NCBI RefSeq assembly: GCF_009724685.1
Contig: NZ_WMEF01000001.1
Span: 1 to 64,000, forward strand
Reading direction: 5' to 3'
Source of the DNA: Lysinibacillus cavernae
GTDB taxonomy: Bacteria > Bacillota > Bacilli > Bacillales_A > Planococcaceae
DNA length: 64,000 nt
The translations under genes and the position numbers were made by a program. Every line of letters begins with the position of its first letter. The stretch's first letter is position 1. The notes under the pieces are model-generated. The model worked only from the letters and a program-made list of their open reading frames with translations, was not told the origin of the DNA and ran no database searches. Shown in pieces: positions 36,690 through 44,842 of the stretch.

Positions 36690-38441
36690 CTACTCCCATC
36701 TTGTCGCCTTTAACGGCAGTTGAATCATAATTTTTGTTCCTACATCTAACGTACTGGCTATATGAAAATCAGCCTCTACGCCGTATATTTCATGAATACG
36801 CTGATAAATATTCCATAAGGCCGTCCCTGTTCCTTGCTCCGATTGCATAATACGTTTGCCAAGTTGTTTCACCTGTTCTTTTCGCATACCACAGCCATTA
36901 TCTTCCGTTAACAGCACTAGTTTATCGTTCACCCTTTGTACTTTGACATAAATTTTGCCTTCCTTGCGATTTTTAAAGGCATGATAAATGGCATTTTCGA
37001 CAAGAGGCTGCAAGGTAAATGGAGGAATCTGCACATCAAATAGTGATTCATCTAAGATAAACTCAACTTCATAACGATTTGGAAACCTCGTTTGTTCAAT
37101 TGATAAATAGGCTTCAACGTGATCAATTTCATTTTTTAATGGAATCAGCATTTGCCGAGCACCTTGCAAATTGCTTCTAAAAAATGTACTAAGTTTAATC
37201 AATAAAGCTCTCGCCGCATCTGCATCTGTTCGAATCAAGCTTGAAATGGTGTTAAGACTATTAAAGAAGAAATGAGGATGAACTTGTGCCTGTAATGCTT
37301 TAATTTCAGCATCCTTTAATAATTTACGCTGTTGTTCAATTTCAGCATACTCAAGCTGTGAGGAGAATAGTCTACTTAAACCCTCCGCGAGCTCCTTCTT
37401 CACCCCTGTTAAGGAACCTTCTTTGGTGAAATAAAGCTTCAAGCTTCCTACTGTGCGATGCTGCACTTTTAAAGGCAAAACAATTGCCGCACTTAAGGGG
37501 CAACCATCGTGCAGACAATGGATTTCCTTTGCAGATGTAGCCATTAGAATTTTGCCTTCCTTTAATACTCGTTTTGTCAAAGCCGTCATGATTTGGCGAT
37601 GAATTAAATGATGATCCTCACCAACCCCAACATGAGCCAAGACGCCATTTTTATCGGTAATGGCAACTGCATCTACTTTTATTTCTCGTTTAATAATTTC
37701 TGCAACCGTTTGGCAAGATTCTTCATTCAAGCCCTTCCGAAAATGCTCAATTGTTTGTTGGGCAATTGAAAAGGCTTGATGCGTTTGTAATGCCTTTGTT
37801 CGTTCTTCTTCATCAATAAACGTTTTAATAATCATGAAAAATAAAAATATCCCAAAGGCATTCATCATGATCATCGGCATCGCAATTAACGATACTAACT
37901 GCAAAGCTTGCTCAAATGGCTTCGCGACTACTAAAATCACGATCATCTGTACCGTTTCTGCACAAATTCCAATCACTACAGCTTTTTTATAGGAAAATGT
38001 CTGACGTATTTTAAATCGTTTACTTAAACTACCTGTGATAAAGCCCGCTAAAATGGTGGAAATACCACAGGCTATTGCAGTAAAGCCCCCAAGTGTAATG
38101 CGGTGAATACCAGCAATAATTCCCACACAGACGCCGACAAGCGGTCCACCAAAAATACCTGCAATGGCAACACCAATTAACCTCGTATTGGCAATAGCCT
38201 CCTCTGCATTGATGGTACTATGTATCATCTGATTTAAAGGATGTATTGAACCGCTTTCAATTTTAATACCTGTATAACTACTGATAATACATAAGCCACT
38301 AAAGATAAGAATCAGCCATATTTTCTCCTGACTTCCTTGCTCCTGAAACAGCTTCTCTCGAAAGAGACGCCATCTTGACATTAAAAAGGCAAACACAATG
38401 ATCAGCCCAACTCGCTCTAACATAAATAAAAATAGCTCCAT
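36690..38441 (-). CDS. lytS: LytS-type sensor histidine kinase
   Basis: A 583-residue kinase. The N-terminal 5TM-LYT sensor lies at about residues 1-210, with six hydrophobic segments and the typical NTRLIGVAIAGIFGGPLVG segment. A GAF-like domain lies at about 225-355, including CLHDGCPLSAAIVLPL. The His_kinase domain has QVHPHFFFNSLNTISSLI and the ATPase has VENAIYHAFKNR and EDNGCGMR. The ATG at 38441 has GGAGGGG upstream. With lytT it forms a two-component system beside cstA; sensing pyruvate is an inference from related systems. Confidence 0.93.
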   Translation of the reverse strand: MELFLFMLERVGLIIVFAFLMSRWRLFREKLFQEQGSQEKIWLILIFSGLCIISSYTGIKIESGSIHPLNQMIHSTINAEEAIANTRLIGVAIAGIFGGPLVGVCVGIIAGIHRITLGGFTAIACGISTILAGFITGSLSKRFKIRQTFSYKKAVVIGICAETVQMIVILVVAKPFEQALQLVSLIAMPMIMMNAFGIFLFFMIIKTFIDEEERTKALQTHQAFSIAQQTIEHFRKGLNEESCQTVAEIIKREIKVDAVAITDKNGVLAHVGVGEDHHLIHRQIMTALTKRVLKEGKILMATSAKEIHCLHDGCPLSAAIVLPLKVQHRTVGSLKLYFTKEGSLTGVKKELAEGLSRLFSSQLEYAEIEQQRKLLKDAEIKALQAQVHPHFFFNSLNTISSLIRTDADAARALLIKLSTFFRSNLQGARQMLIPLKNEIDHVEAYLSIEQTRFPNRYEVEFILDESLFDVQIPPFTLQPLVENAIYHAFKNRKEGKIYVKVQRVNDKLVLLTEDNGCGMRKEQVKQLGKRIMQSEQGTGTALWNIYQRIHEIYGVEADFHIASTLDVGTKIMIQLPLKATRWE

Positions 38442-38465
38442 CACAGGTCCCCTCCTGAAGGCTTG

Positions 38466-38963
38466 TCATTTTTTAAAGAATAAGCGATAAGAGGTATAAC
38501 CAAAAATATCCCCAGGATTTATCCCTTCTATTGCTTCTAATTGATGTTTTTCGAATTGATTGGATGCCATTTCCCTCAGCATTACAGATGTCGTTTCATC
38601 TTGTGCCAGCTCCTGAGGATACAACCATTTGGCTTCTAATATTTCTTTTTCCTGAATGCATACTTGCTGCTGCTCAACTAGCATACGACAATAAAAAATG
38701 GCCATATTATCACTTATGTCGTCACGAATGACACCCGTTCTAAATCCAATTAAGCCAGATACTCTACAATCGATCCCTGTTTCTTCTTTTATTTCACGAA
38801 TGACTGCCTCGTCCACTGTTTCACCTGCATTGACAAACCCTGCTGGCAATGACCAGCGTCCCTTAAGACCGCTATAAGCCTTTTTCACAACTAACCATTG
38901 TCCAAGTTCATTGACCGTAACACCTGATACACCCAACCATATTTTCCCTCGATCTTTTTTCAT
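38466..38963 (-). CDS. NUDIX hydrolase
   Basis: A 165-residue protein with a complete Nudix box (GFVNAGETVDEAVIREIKEE, then TG) matching G-x5-E-x7-REU-x-EE-x-GU. These enzymes hydrolyse nucleoside diphosphates linked to another group; the substrate cannot be told. The ATG at 38963 follows GAGGTGAG. The start is close to the accessory islet; its own stop is 25 bases from lytS, so it may be co-transcribed with lytS. Confidence 0.88.
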   Translation of the reverse strand: MKKDRGKIWLGVSGVTVNELGQWLVVKKAYSGLKGRWSLPAGFVNAGETVDEAVIREIKEETGIDCRVSGLIGFRTGVIRDDISDNMAIFYCRMLVEQQQVCIQEKEILEAKWLYPQELAQDETTSVMLREMASNQFEKHQLEAIEGINPGDIFGYTSYRLFFKK

Positions 38964-39121
38964 AACTCTCACCTCTATCTAACTATTATACCTGCTTGCT
39001 TTCAATGGAAAGAAGCTTTTATTCAGAATTTTAAGACCAATTTATAAATACGTATGTAACCCTCATTTGTAAATATGTTACACTTTTCATAACGAATACG
39101 TTCTGTTTAGGAGGAGATCTT

Positions 39122-39673
39122 ATATTAAATACACTATCAGTGTGAGCAAAGTACCTTATAGCAGCACTTATATTAGCAATATTAACTCCTTTTCTAGCCT
39201 TTTTTATGCCCTTAACCATATCGCATTCATTCTATTTTCATAGAGATAATGTCGTATTGATTACACCTCCTAGCAACTTTATTATGCTGTTAATAGCCTT
39301 AGGATTGACGGTCTTAGCTTTGATTGTACTTGGATTAAAAAGAAATCCATACATCTACGCCATTTCGTGTGTAATCATCTTAAGCAGTATCGTATTAGGT
39401 TATTATTCTTTTTTAAGCTATAGCGCCATACAAAAGGAACAAATCGTTTTTCAACATTATCACCATCAAACTATTTATAAATGGCAAGATATAAATGAGG
39501 TTATATATGAATACGAAATAGGTACGGTGGGAACGTATTATTTTCAAACGACAAACAATGAACAATTTGTAATAGAAGAAAACGGCCAATTTGGTCTTAA
39601 TGAAAAGAGGGCCATTTATCAGCTAGCCATTTTAAATGGGACAAAGTTTATTGAGCGTGAAAAGTCTGATTAG
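39122..39673 (+). pseudogene. Broken membrane-protein gene: lost start codon and in-frame stop
   Basis: The open frame from 39206 encodes 155 residues with two membrane segments and a soluble tail, but its ATG has no ribosome binding site. The same frame upstream continues as hydrophobic sequence (AKYLIAALILAILTPFLAFF) back to a TGA at 39143. Before that come seven codons to an ATA at 39122, which sits 5 bases after a perfect AGGAGGAG. Changing ATA to ATG and TGA to TGG would restore a full gene with a normal start; both lesions are G-to-A. Alternatively translation starts at 39206 or at an unusual codon. Family not recognised. Confidence 0.5.
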
Positions 39674-39762
39674 CTCATTGGATTTTAATAATTTTTCCAT
39701 TTTAGAAACTTCTATTACCATAATTACTGAGTTTTAAGAATAATAAGAAGGGAGGAATAGCT

Positions 39763-40293
39763 ATGGTGAAAAGACGTTATCTACATAGAAATGATTGGGA
39801 TCGAATTATTAAGAGATCTTACAGAGAAAAAGAACTAAATGACGAACAATTTGTAGGTTATATTTCATTAATTCAAATACATAAGGTATCACAACCATTA
39901 ATTACAAAACACTTAAATAGAGAAATATGTATTGTTGATAATAATTATTCGTGGTTACAACAATTACCATTAAATGAGTGTTTCGCCATTACTACTATGT
40001 TTAATAGTGAAGGTGAAATTATTCAATGGTATATTGATATTACTAATGAAAATGGGATTGAAAACAACATGCCTTATATGGATGATTTATTTTTAGATTT
40101 AATTGTCTTTCCCACTGGTGAAATAATTCAAAAAGATAAAGAAGAGTTGGAGGAAGCCTTAAAAAATAAATGGATTACCGAACAACAATACGTTCTTGCT
40201 TACAAAACTTTCAATAAAGTGTTGGAAGAGATTCAGAATGGCAATTTCAAATACCTTTCTATGAGTTTACAACATCGCAGCTACTTAATATAG
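39763..40293 (+). CDS. DUF402 domain protein
   Basis: A 176-residue protein. The central WYIDITNENG and DDLFLDLIVFPTGEIIQKDK, with a following ELEEALKNKWIT, are the conserved acidic strands of DUF402. Members of this fold include nucleoside tri/diphosphate phosphatases and tRNA/RNA-related proteins; the acidic residues would bind metal. AGGGAGG precedes the ATG. It lies in an AT-rich islet between the Nudix gene and yutM. The exact substrate is unknown. Confidence 0.75.
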   Translation: MVKRRYLHRNDWDRIIKRSYREKELNDEQFVGYISLIQIHKVSQPLITKHLNREICIVDNNYSWLQQLPLNECFAITTMFNSEGEIIQWYIDITNENGIENNMPYMDDLFLDLIVFPTGEIIQKDKEELEEALKNKWITEQQYVLAYKTFNKVLEEIQNGNFKYLSMSLQHRSYLI

Positions 40294-40398
40294 ACTGACA
40301 ATATTAACATGACAACTGTTCACAGCTTGCCCCCCAATCATTATGTTGTTTCGAACAAATTGATGGAAAACTAGTATTCACTAATGAGGGAGATTAAG

Positions 40399-40920
40399 AT
40401 GATCATTAAAATGACTCAATCAAATATGAAGGATTTTAATAAATCAAACGACGGTTTCATCGTGTCGGGAAGGATTGTACCGACATATGAAAATAATGTT
40501 TGGTCATACGCAGAGGAAATATTTTCTGAGCCTTACTTCAAGAAATATGATGATGATGAAATTGATCTTAGTTATATAGAAGAAGACGAGAAAGCTGTAT
40601 TTTTTTATTACGTTGAAAATAACTGCGTTGGGCACATTAAGATGTGCACTAATTGGAATGGATATGCACTTATTGAAAACATTGCTGTTGCAAAAGATTA
40701 TAGAAAAAATGGCGTGGGCACAGCCTTACTAAATAAAGCAATGGAGTGGGCAAGAGAAAGGGACTGCTGTGGTCTTATGCTTGAAACACAAGATATCAAT
40801 GTTTCAGCTTGTTATTTTTATGCAAAAAATCACTTTGTAATAGGTGCAGTTGATACGATGCTTTATTCAAACTTCCAAACAGCGAATGAAAAAGCGATTT
40901 TTTGGTATTATAAATTTTAG
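40399..40920 (+). CDS. satA: Streptothricin N-acetyltransferase (SatA-like GNAT)
   Basis: A 173-residue GNAT acetyltransferase. The acetyl-CoA site is in IAVAKDYRKNGVGTALLNKA. The flanking GLMLETQDINVSACYFYAK and GAVDTMLYSNF are the diagnostic segments of the SatA/Sat4 group, which acetylates streptothricin at the beta-lysine part. The ATG at 40399 is 6 bases after GAGGGAG; the first in-frame ATG at 40384 overlaps that site. It is probably an intrinsic Bacillus-type resistance gene rather than a recent import, since no mobile element flanks it. Confidence 0.85.
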   Translation: MIIKMTQSNMKDFNKSNDGFIVSGRIVPTYENNVWSYAEEIFSEPYFKKYDDDEIDLSYIEEDEKAVFFYYVENNCVGHIKMCTNWNGYALIENIAVAKDYRKNGVGTALLNKAMEWARERDCCGLMLETQDINVSACYFYAKNHFVIGAVDTMLYSNFQTANEKAIFWYYKF

Positions 40921-40931
40921 ATCACCGAGAT

Positions 40932-40966
40932 GCCCTGTTTAGTTATACAAAAGGGCTTTCGTTTTA
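40932..40966 (+). terminator. Probable terminator after satA
   Basis: GCCCT and AGGGC with AT-rich inner pairing, then TTTCGTTTT on the plus strand. The stem is short. Confidence 0.45.
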
Positions 40967-40991
40967 GATTTTTATGCTTTTAGACATAGTA

Positions 40992-41040
40992 AAAGCCCCT
41001 TCAATTTGTTGTTTTCACAACATACAAATCAAAAAGGCTT
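40992..41040 (-). terminator. Possible terminator after yutM
   Basis: On the minus strand AAGCC pairs with GGCTT, with TTTGT...ACAAA and TGTTGTG...CAACA inside, followed by TTTAC. It is 120 bases past the stop. The rest of this 240-base gap is AT-rich with nothing I can assign. Confidence 0.35.
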
Positions 41041-41158
41041 GTTATCTACAATGCTAAATACATCATTTTAGGGTTATGTTTACACATTTTAAGGTTTGTG
41101 TACACATCAATTTCTGCTGTTATTCACAACCCTACTTCAACATTTAGACAATTTATTT

Positions 41159-41533
41159 TTATTCACAAACCTCAGGCGTACCTTCACGTTTTGCTGTTTT
41201 GAAAGACGTACCGCAGCCACATGATGCAATGGCATTTGGATTATCTATTGTGAAGCCACCGCCCATTAGCGATTGTTTATAGTCAATTTTTGTTCCCATC
41301 AAAATCGGCGCATCTTCACGGGAAACAAGAATTGATAAACCATGCTGTACATCTTCAAAGTCATCCTCTTTTTTCTCTGTATCAAAATGCATGCCATAGG
41401 ATAGGCCGCTACAGCCGCCACCGTTCACCACTACACGTAAAAAAGAATTTTGTTCTTCATTATGCTCCATCATTTCATTAATATGAAAGCCAGCAGCTTG
41501 TGTAATTTCAATTACTTGCTTTGTACTTGTCAT
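41159..41533 (-). CDS. yutM: A-type iron-sulfur carrier protein (ErpA/IscA family)
   Basis: A 124-residue HesB/IscA domain protein. The three cluster cysteines are present: NGGGCSGLSYGM, then the C-terminal IASCGCGTSF pair (C-x-C). It delivers Fe-S clusters to target proteins such as LipA, encoded 7 kb away. The ATG at 41533 follows AAGGAAGGTG. It belongs to the B. subtilis-like yut block with yutI (Nfu). Confidence 0.9.
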   Translation of the reverse strand: MTSTKQVIEITQAAGFHINEMMEHNEEQNSFLRVVVNGGGCSGLSYGMHFDTEKKEDDFEDVQHGLSILVSREDAPILMGTKIDYKQSLMGGGFTIDNPNAIASCGCGTSFKTAKREGTPEVCE

Positions 41534-41719
41534 CCCAATCACCTTCCTTCTTATGTATTATCATATCAATTTTGACCATTGTATGACAAACATTCAGCTT
41601 CAAGTCGATTTTTAGTCATAATTCTTATAGTTTTCACATAATCAGTATTTTTTATTCATGTTTATAAATACTCTATTGGTATAATAGTTACAACGACTTC
41701 TTTCCAGGGGGTAATATAT

Positions 41720-42412
41720 ATGGAGATTTCACCATATTATGAAAAAAATATTCAATGTTTGAATTGCAAACAAGAATTTCCAACATTAAAAGTACGCTCA
41801 AAATTTATTAAAGTAGATCATACAGAAACTGATTTTCAACCTATTTATGCGGATGATGTGAATGCTCTTTATTACAATGTCTTTGTTTGCGAGCATTGCG
41901 GATTTTCCTTTACGGAAGACTTTACAAAATACTTTGCACCAGGAATTCAAGATGAAATTCGCATTCAAATTACTGAAAAATGGGTGCACCATGATTTCAA
42001 GGGTGAACGTACTGTATTTCAAGCAATTCAAGCCTATAAGCTTGCTTTTCTTTGTGGCACAATCAAAAAAGAAAAAAATGTCGCGATTGCTGGATTAGCT
42101 TTACGTCTTGCATGGCTCTATCGTTCTTTGAACAATAGTGGGCAAGAAGAGCGATTTATAAAATTAGCACGTGATAACTATATGGAATCTTACTCAACTG
42201 AGGATTATAGCTCCACACAAATGACAGCTGTCCGTATTATGTACATGATTGCTGAATTATCCAGACGCATTGGAGATATTGAAAATGCCACACGCTTCTT
42301 TTCAAGGGTCATTGAAAAACAAAGTGCTGGTGGCGAAGCGAAGATTATTGATATGGCAAAAGAACAGTGGGCTATTATACGTGAAGAAAAAGAACATGCA
42401 CGCCATGTGTAG
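41720..42412 (+). CDS. DUF2225 family protein with zinc-type CxxC pairs
   Basis: A 230-residue protein with two CxxC pairs in the first 55 residues (CLNC and CEHC) that likely bind zinc. A helical region of about 150 residues follows, with TPR-like spacing (LAWLYRSLNNSGQEERFIKLA, start LAWLYRSLNNSG; then IGDIENATRFFSRVIEKQ). This is the DUF2225 layout. AGGGGG lies before the ATG. It is divergent from yutM. The function is unknown. Confidence 0.75.
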   Translation: MEISPYYEKNIQCLNCKQEFPTLKVRSKFIKVDHTETDFQPIYADDVNALYYNVFVCEHCGFSFTEDFTKYFAPGIQDEIRIQITEKWVHHDFKGERTVFQAIQAYKLAFLCGTIKKEKNVAIAGLALRLAWLYRSLNNSGQEERFIKLARDNYMESYSTEDYSSTQMTAVRIMYMIAELSRRIGDIENATRFFSRVIEKQSAGGEAKIIDMAKEQWAIIREEKEHARHV

Positions 42413-42425
42413 CGTGTAGCTAATA

Positions 42426-42462
42426 AGAAAAGTTCTAGCTGTCTATTCAGCTAGAACTTTTT
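42426..42462 (+). terminator. Bidirectional terminator between the DUF2225 gene and yutI
   Basis: AAAAGTTCTAGCTG pairs with CAGCTAGAACTTTTT around TCTATT, with A and T runs on both sides. Confidence 0.87.
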
Positions 42463-42470
42463 ATGATGAC

Positions 42471-42707
42471 TTAGAATACTTGCTCTACTTCCACAATTCC
42501 TGGTACTTCTTCTAATAAAGCACGTTCAATACCAGCTTTCAATGTAATCGTAGAACTTGGGCAACTGCCACAAGCACCTAATAAACGCAATTTAACAACG
42601 CCATCCTCAATATCTACTAATTCACAGTCTCCACCGTCACGTAGTAAGAATGGACGTAATTTATCTAATACCTCTTGAACTTGATCATTAATTGTTGCTT
42701 CTGCCAT
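42471..42707 (-). CDS. yutI: NifU-like Fe-S scaffold/carrier (Nfu, YutI)
   Basis: A 78-residue NifU C-terminal domain protein. It has the cluster motif [14 protein letters not shown] (C-x2-C) and [16 protein letters not shown]. It carries [4Fe-4S] clusters between SUF and target enzymes. AAGGAG precedes the ATG. It is convergent to the DUF2225 gene and divergent from yuzD. Confidence 0.92.
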   Translation of the reverse strand: MAEATINDQVQEVLDKLRPFLLRDGGDCELVDIEDGVVKLRLLGACGSCPSSTITLKAGIERALLEEVPGIVEVEQVF

Positions 42708-42787
42708 TTATCTCGACTCCTTTCCTTATAATGATTATAATGTTAGCAACAGAAAAAATCCAATATTGAATCACAAGGAGAGAAAAT

Positions 42788-43126
42788 ATGATGCAACCAA
42801 CAAAACCTATGATTGAAATTTATGGAACAGCTGTAATCTGTGCTAGCTGTGTCAATGCTCCATCTTCCAAGGATACATATGAATGGCTTCAAGCAGCCAT
42901 CGATCGCAAATATCCAAATCAACAATATGCTATTCGATATGTCGATATTGAAGGTCCAATTGAGAATGAACGTGACCAACAATATGCGACACGTATTCAA
43001 GAAGATGAGTTTTTCTACCCTCTTGTCCTCGTTAATAATGAGGTCGTTGGTGAAGGCTATGTGCAATTAAAGCCTGTATTTACAGCGCTTGAAAATTTAG
43101 GCTTTGTTCCAGATGAAACCGTCTAA
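42788..43126 (+). CDS. yuzD: YuzD family protein (DUF1462)
   Basis: A 112-residue protein with a thioredoxin-like first strand and ICASCVNAPSSKDTYEWLQ, a CxxC near the N-terminus, then FYPLVLVNNEVVGEG. The pattern is DUF1462/YuzD, a thioredoxin-fold protein of unknown role found beside yutI in Bacillus. Two adjacent ATGs follow AAGGAGAG; either can serve. Redox or Fe-S-linked activity is inferred from fold and neighbours. Confidence 0.8.
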   Translation: MMQPTKPMIEIYGTAVICASCVNAPSSKDTYEWLQAAIDRKYPNQQYAIRYVDIEGPIENERDQQYATRIQEDEFFYPLVLVNNEVVGEGYVQLKPVFTALENLGFVPDETV

Positions 43127-43136
43127 ACAAAGCCAG

Positions 43137-43173
43137 GGGATTGTTTCAATGATTTTGAAACAATCCCTTTCAT
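43137..43173 (+). terminator. Terminator after yuzD
   Basis: GGGATTGTTTCA pairs with TGAAACAATCCC around a short loop, followed by TTTCATTT on the plus strand. Confidence 0.75.
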
Positions 43174-43190
43174 TTAGATAATCAGTCTAA

Positions 43191-44255
43191 TTAATCATTT
43201 TGACGCTTGTAATACCATAATAATCCTGATTTCATTAAGCGCGCGATGCGTCCTGTTACTGTTGTGTCTGCTAAATACACAAAGCCTTGTTTTTTACCAA
43301 GAGCCCCCATGAAGCCTTTTAATTTAATATCCGGCATCTTCTCTGGTAAATGTTCACCTTTCCAACGCATACGAAGAACTTTGACAATTTGCTCTGCTTG
43401 TTCCTCCGCTAGTTGCGCAGTTGGAGGGAAATCTGATGAAGCACAATCCCCTACTACATATAAATGTTCATCGTCAAGTACATTAAAATACTGTGTGACA
43501 AGTGGACGGTCATGTTTATCCTTCTCAACATCCATATCACGAACGATTTTAACTGGCTGTACACCAGCAGTCCATACAACCGCATCGAGTAAAATTTCGT
43601 CTTCATGATTGAAGATTTTACCTGGTTCGACCTTTGTAATATTTGAATTAGCAATAACATCAACATTATGTTTAACGAACCAGTCTTTTACATACTTACT
43701 CAGTTTTTCAGGAAAATCTTTTAGAATACGTTGACCACGGTCAAATAACTTTATTTTTAAATCTGATCTACTTTCACGTAGCTCACTTGCAAGCTCAATT
43801 CCACTTAAGCCAGCCCCTACAATACCAACTGTAGACCCAGCAGGTAAACCACAAAGTGCTTGGAATGTTGCACGTGATTGTCCCATTGTTTGAATGCTGT
43901 ATGTGTGCTCTGCTGCACCTGGTACACCGTGATATTTATCTTCACAGCCTAGACCAATGACTAAATCATCATATTCAATACGTTGCCCATCTTCTAGAAT
44001 GACTACTTTTTCCGCACGATTAATTTCAACTACTTCTCCATATATAGCCGTTAATCGTTCATGCTCTGGGAAGCTTACACGAATTTCTTTATCTGTTGCA
44101 GTTCCTGCTGCTAATGCATAAAATTCTGTTTTTAAACTATGGAAAGGGGCTCTATCTACTATAACTACCTCTCTGTCTAATGGTAAGCTATTTAATAGAC
44201 GAAGCATGACACGCATATTGCCATAGCCGCCACCTAAAAGTACTAATTTTCCCAT
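43191..44255 (-). CDS. yutJ: NDH-2-like NADH dehydrogenase (YutJ type)
   Basis: A 354-residue FAD-dependent pyridine nucleotide oxidoreductase. The FAD fold is at the N-terminus (LVLLGGGYGNMRVML), the NAD fold at about 150 (VGIVGAGLSGIELASEL), and DEHLYVVGDCAS is the second FAD motif. It resembles type II NADH:quinone dehydrogenases but is shorter than the 390-400-residue Ndh and has a short C-terminal membrane-binding part. AAAGGAG precedes the ATG. Two Rex-like operators overlap its promoter, in keeping with an NADH-oxidising role. Confidence 0.85.
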   Translation of the reverse strand: MGKLVLLGGGYGNMRVMLRLLNSLPLDREVVIVDRAPFHSLKTEFYALAAGTATDKEIRVSFPEHERLTAIYGEVVEINRAEKVVILEDGQRIEYDDLVIGLGCEDKYHGVPGAAEHTYSIQTMGQSRATFQALCGLPAGSTVGIVGAGLSGIELASELRESRSDLKIKLFDRGQRILKDFPEKLSKYVKDWFVKHNVDVIANSNITKVEPGKIFNHEDEILLDAVVWTAGVQPVKIVRDMDVEKDKHDRPLVTQYFNVLDDEHLYVVGDCASSDFPPTAQLAEEQAEQIVKVLRMRWKGEHLPEKMPDIKLKGFMGALGKKQGFVYLADTTVTGRIARLMKSGLLWYYKRQND

Positions 44256-44309
44256 AATAGTCTCCTTTTATATCTCTTTTAATAATTGTTCACAAAGTAT
44301 CCACAAACG

Positions 44310-44338
44310 AGTATAACTGATTGTGAGAAGTTTCACAA
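44310..44338 (-). promoter_or_regulatory. Promoter of yutJ overlapped by a Rex-like operator
   Basis: On the minus strand TTGTGA (44333-44338) and TATACT (44310-44315) are 17 bases apart. The -35 hexamer is one arm of the palindrome at 44321-44338, so a bound repressor would block RNA polymerase directly. Confidence 0.55.
44321..44338. promoter_or_regulatory. Rex-like operator 1
   Basis: TTGTGA-GAAGTT-TCACAA, an 18-base site with perfect outer arms, matching the Rex consensus TTGTGAANNNNTTCACAA at all but one arm position. Rex is the NADH/NAD+-sensing repressor that controls ndh in B. subtilis. Confidence 0.6.
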
Positions 44339-44353
44339 TATCAGAATGAAATT

Positions 44354-44371
44354 TTGTGAAAGATTTCACAA
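44354..44371. promoter_or_regulatory. Rex-like operator 2
   Basis: TTGTGAAA-GA-TTTCACAA, a perfect 18-base palindrome that fits the Rex consensus completely. It lies 33 bases (about three helical turns) from operator 1 and upstream of the yutJ -35. It could also affect the divergent yuzB. Confidence 0.7.
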
Positions 44372-44524
44372 AATAAAAGAGAAGTTGTTCATTTCGATTG
44401 ATTTTAACGCATTTAATAACGTTTTTCCCTTTATCATGAATAAAAAAACAGTTCTTTCCCTTAAACTTAAATCATTGACGAAAATCGTAAAACCGAGTAG
44501 CATTACTTTGGTGAGGTGACATGG

Positions 44525-44761
44525 ATGAATCCAATGGTTGAATTTTGTATTAGTAATTTAGCAAATGGCTCTCAAGCAACTTATGAAGTACTCGAACGCG
44601 ATCCGAACATCGACGTTTTGGAATATGGCTGCCTCAGTTATTGTACAAAGTGCTCTGAATCTTTTTATGCAATTGTAAATGGTGAATTAGTTGAAGCTGA
44701 TTCTCCTGATGCATTAACAAAAGCCATTTATCATTTTATTGAAGAAAATCCTTTATGGTAG
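44525..44761 (+). CDS. yuzB: YuzB family protein (DUF1450)
   Basis: A 78-residue protein. It has the DUF1450 cysteine pattern: EFCISN near the N-terminus and EYGCLSYCTKCSES in the middle (C-x3-C-x2-C). The length equals B. subtilis YuzB. The ATG at 44525 follows GTGAGGTG by 7 bases; the upstream GTG is that site. It is divergent from yutJ. Four conserved cysteines suggest metal or cluster binding, which is an inference. Confidence 0.82.
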   Translation: MNPMVEFCISNLANGSQATYEVLERDPNIDVLEYGCLSYCTKCSESFYAIVNGELVEADSPDALTKAIYHFIEENPLW

Positions 44762-44800
44762 TTTTCTTAAAATACCTATATGAATAAATTTTGAACAAAT

Positions 44801-44842
44801 AAAAAGGATGTTATGCTTAAAATCAGCATAAACATCCTTTTA
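44801..44842 (+). terminator. Bidirectional terminator between yuzB and yutF
   Basis: AAAAAGGATGTTATGCT and AGCATAAACATCCTTTT form a long stem around a short loop, with A and T runs on both sides. Confidence 0.85.

Noticed and set aside
40399-40920. Recently acquired mobile antibiotic resistance gene
   Set aside because: No transposase, integron or inverted repeat flanks it, and SatA homologues are chromosomal in Bacillus.
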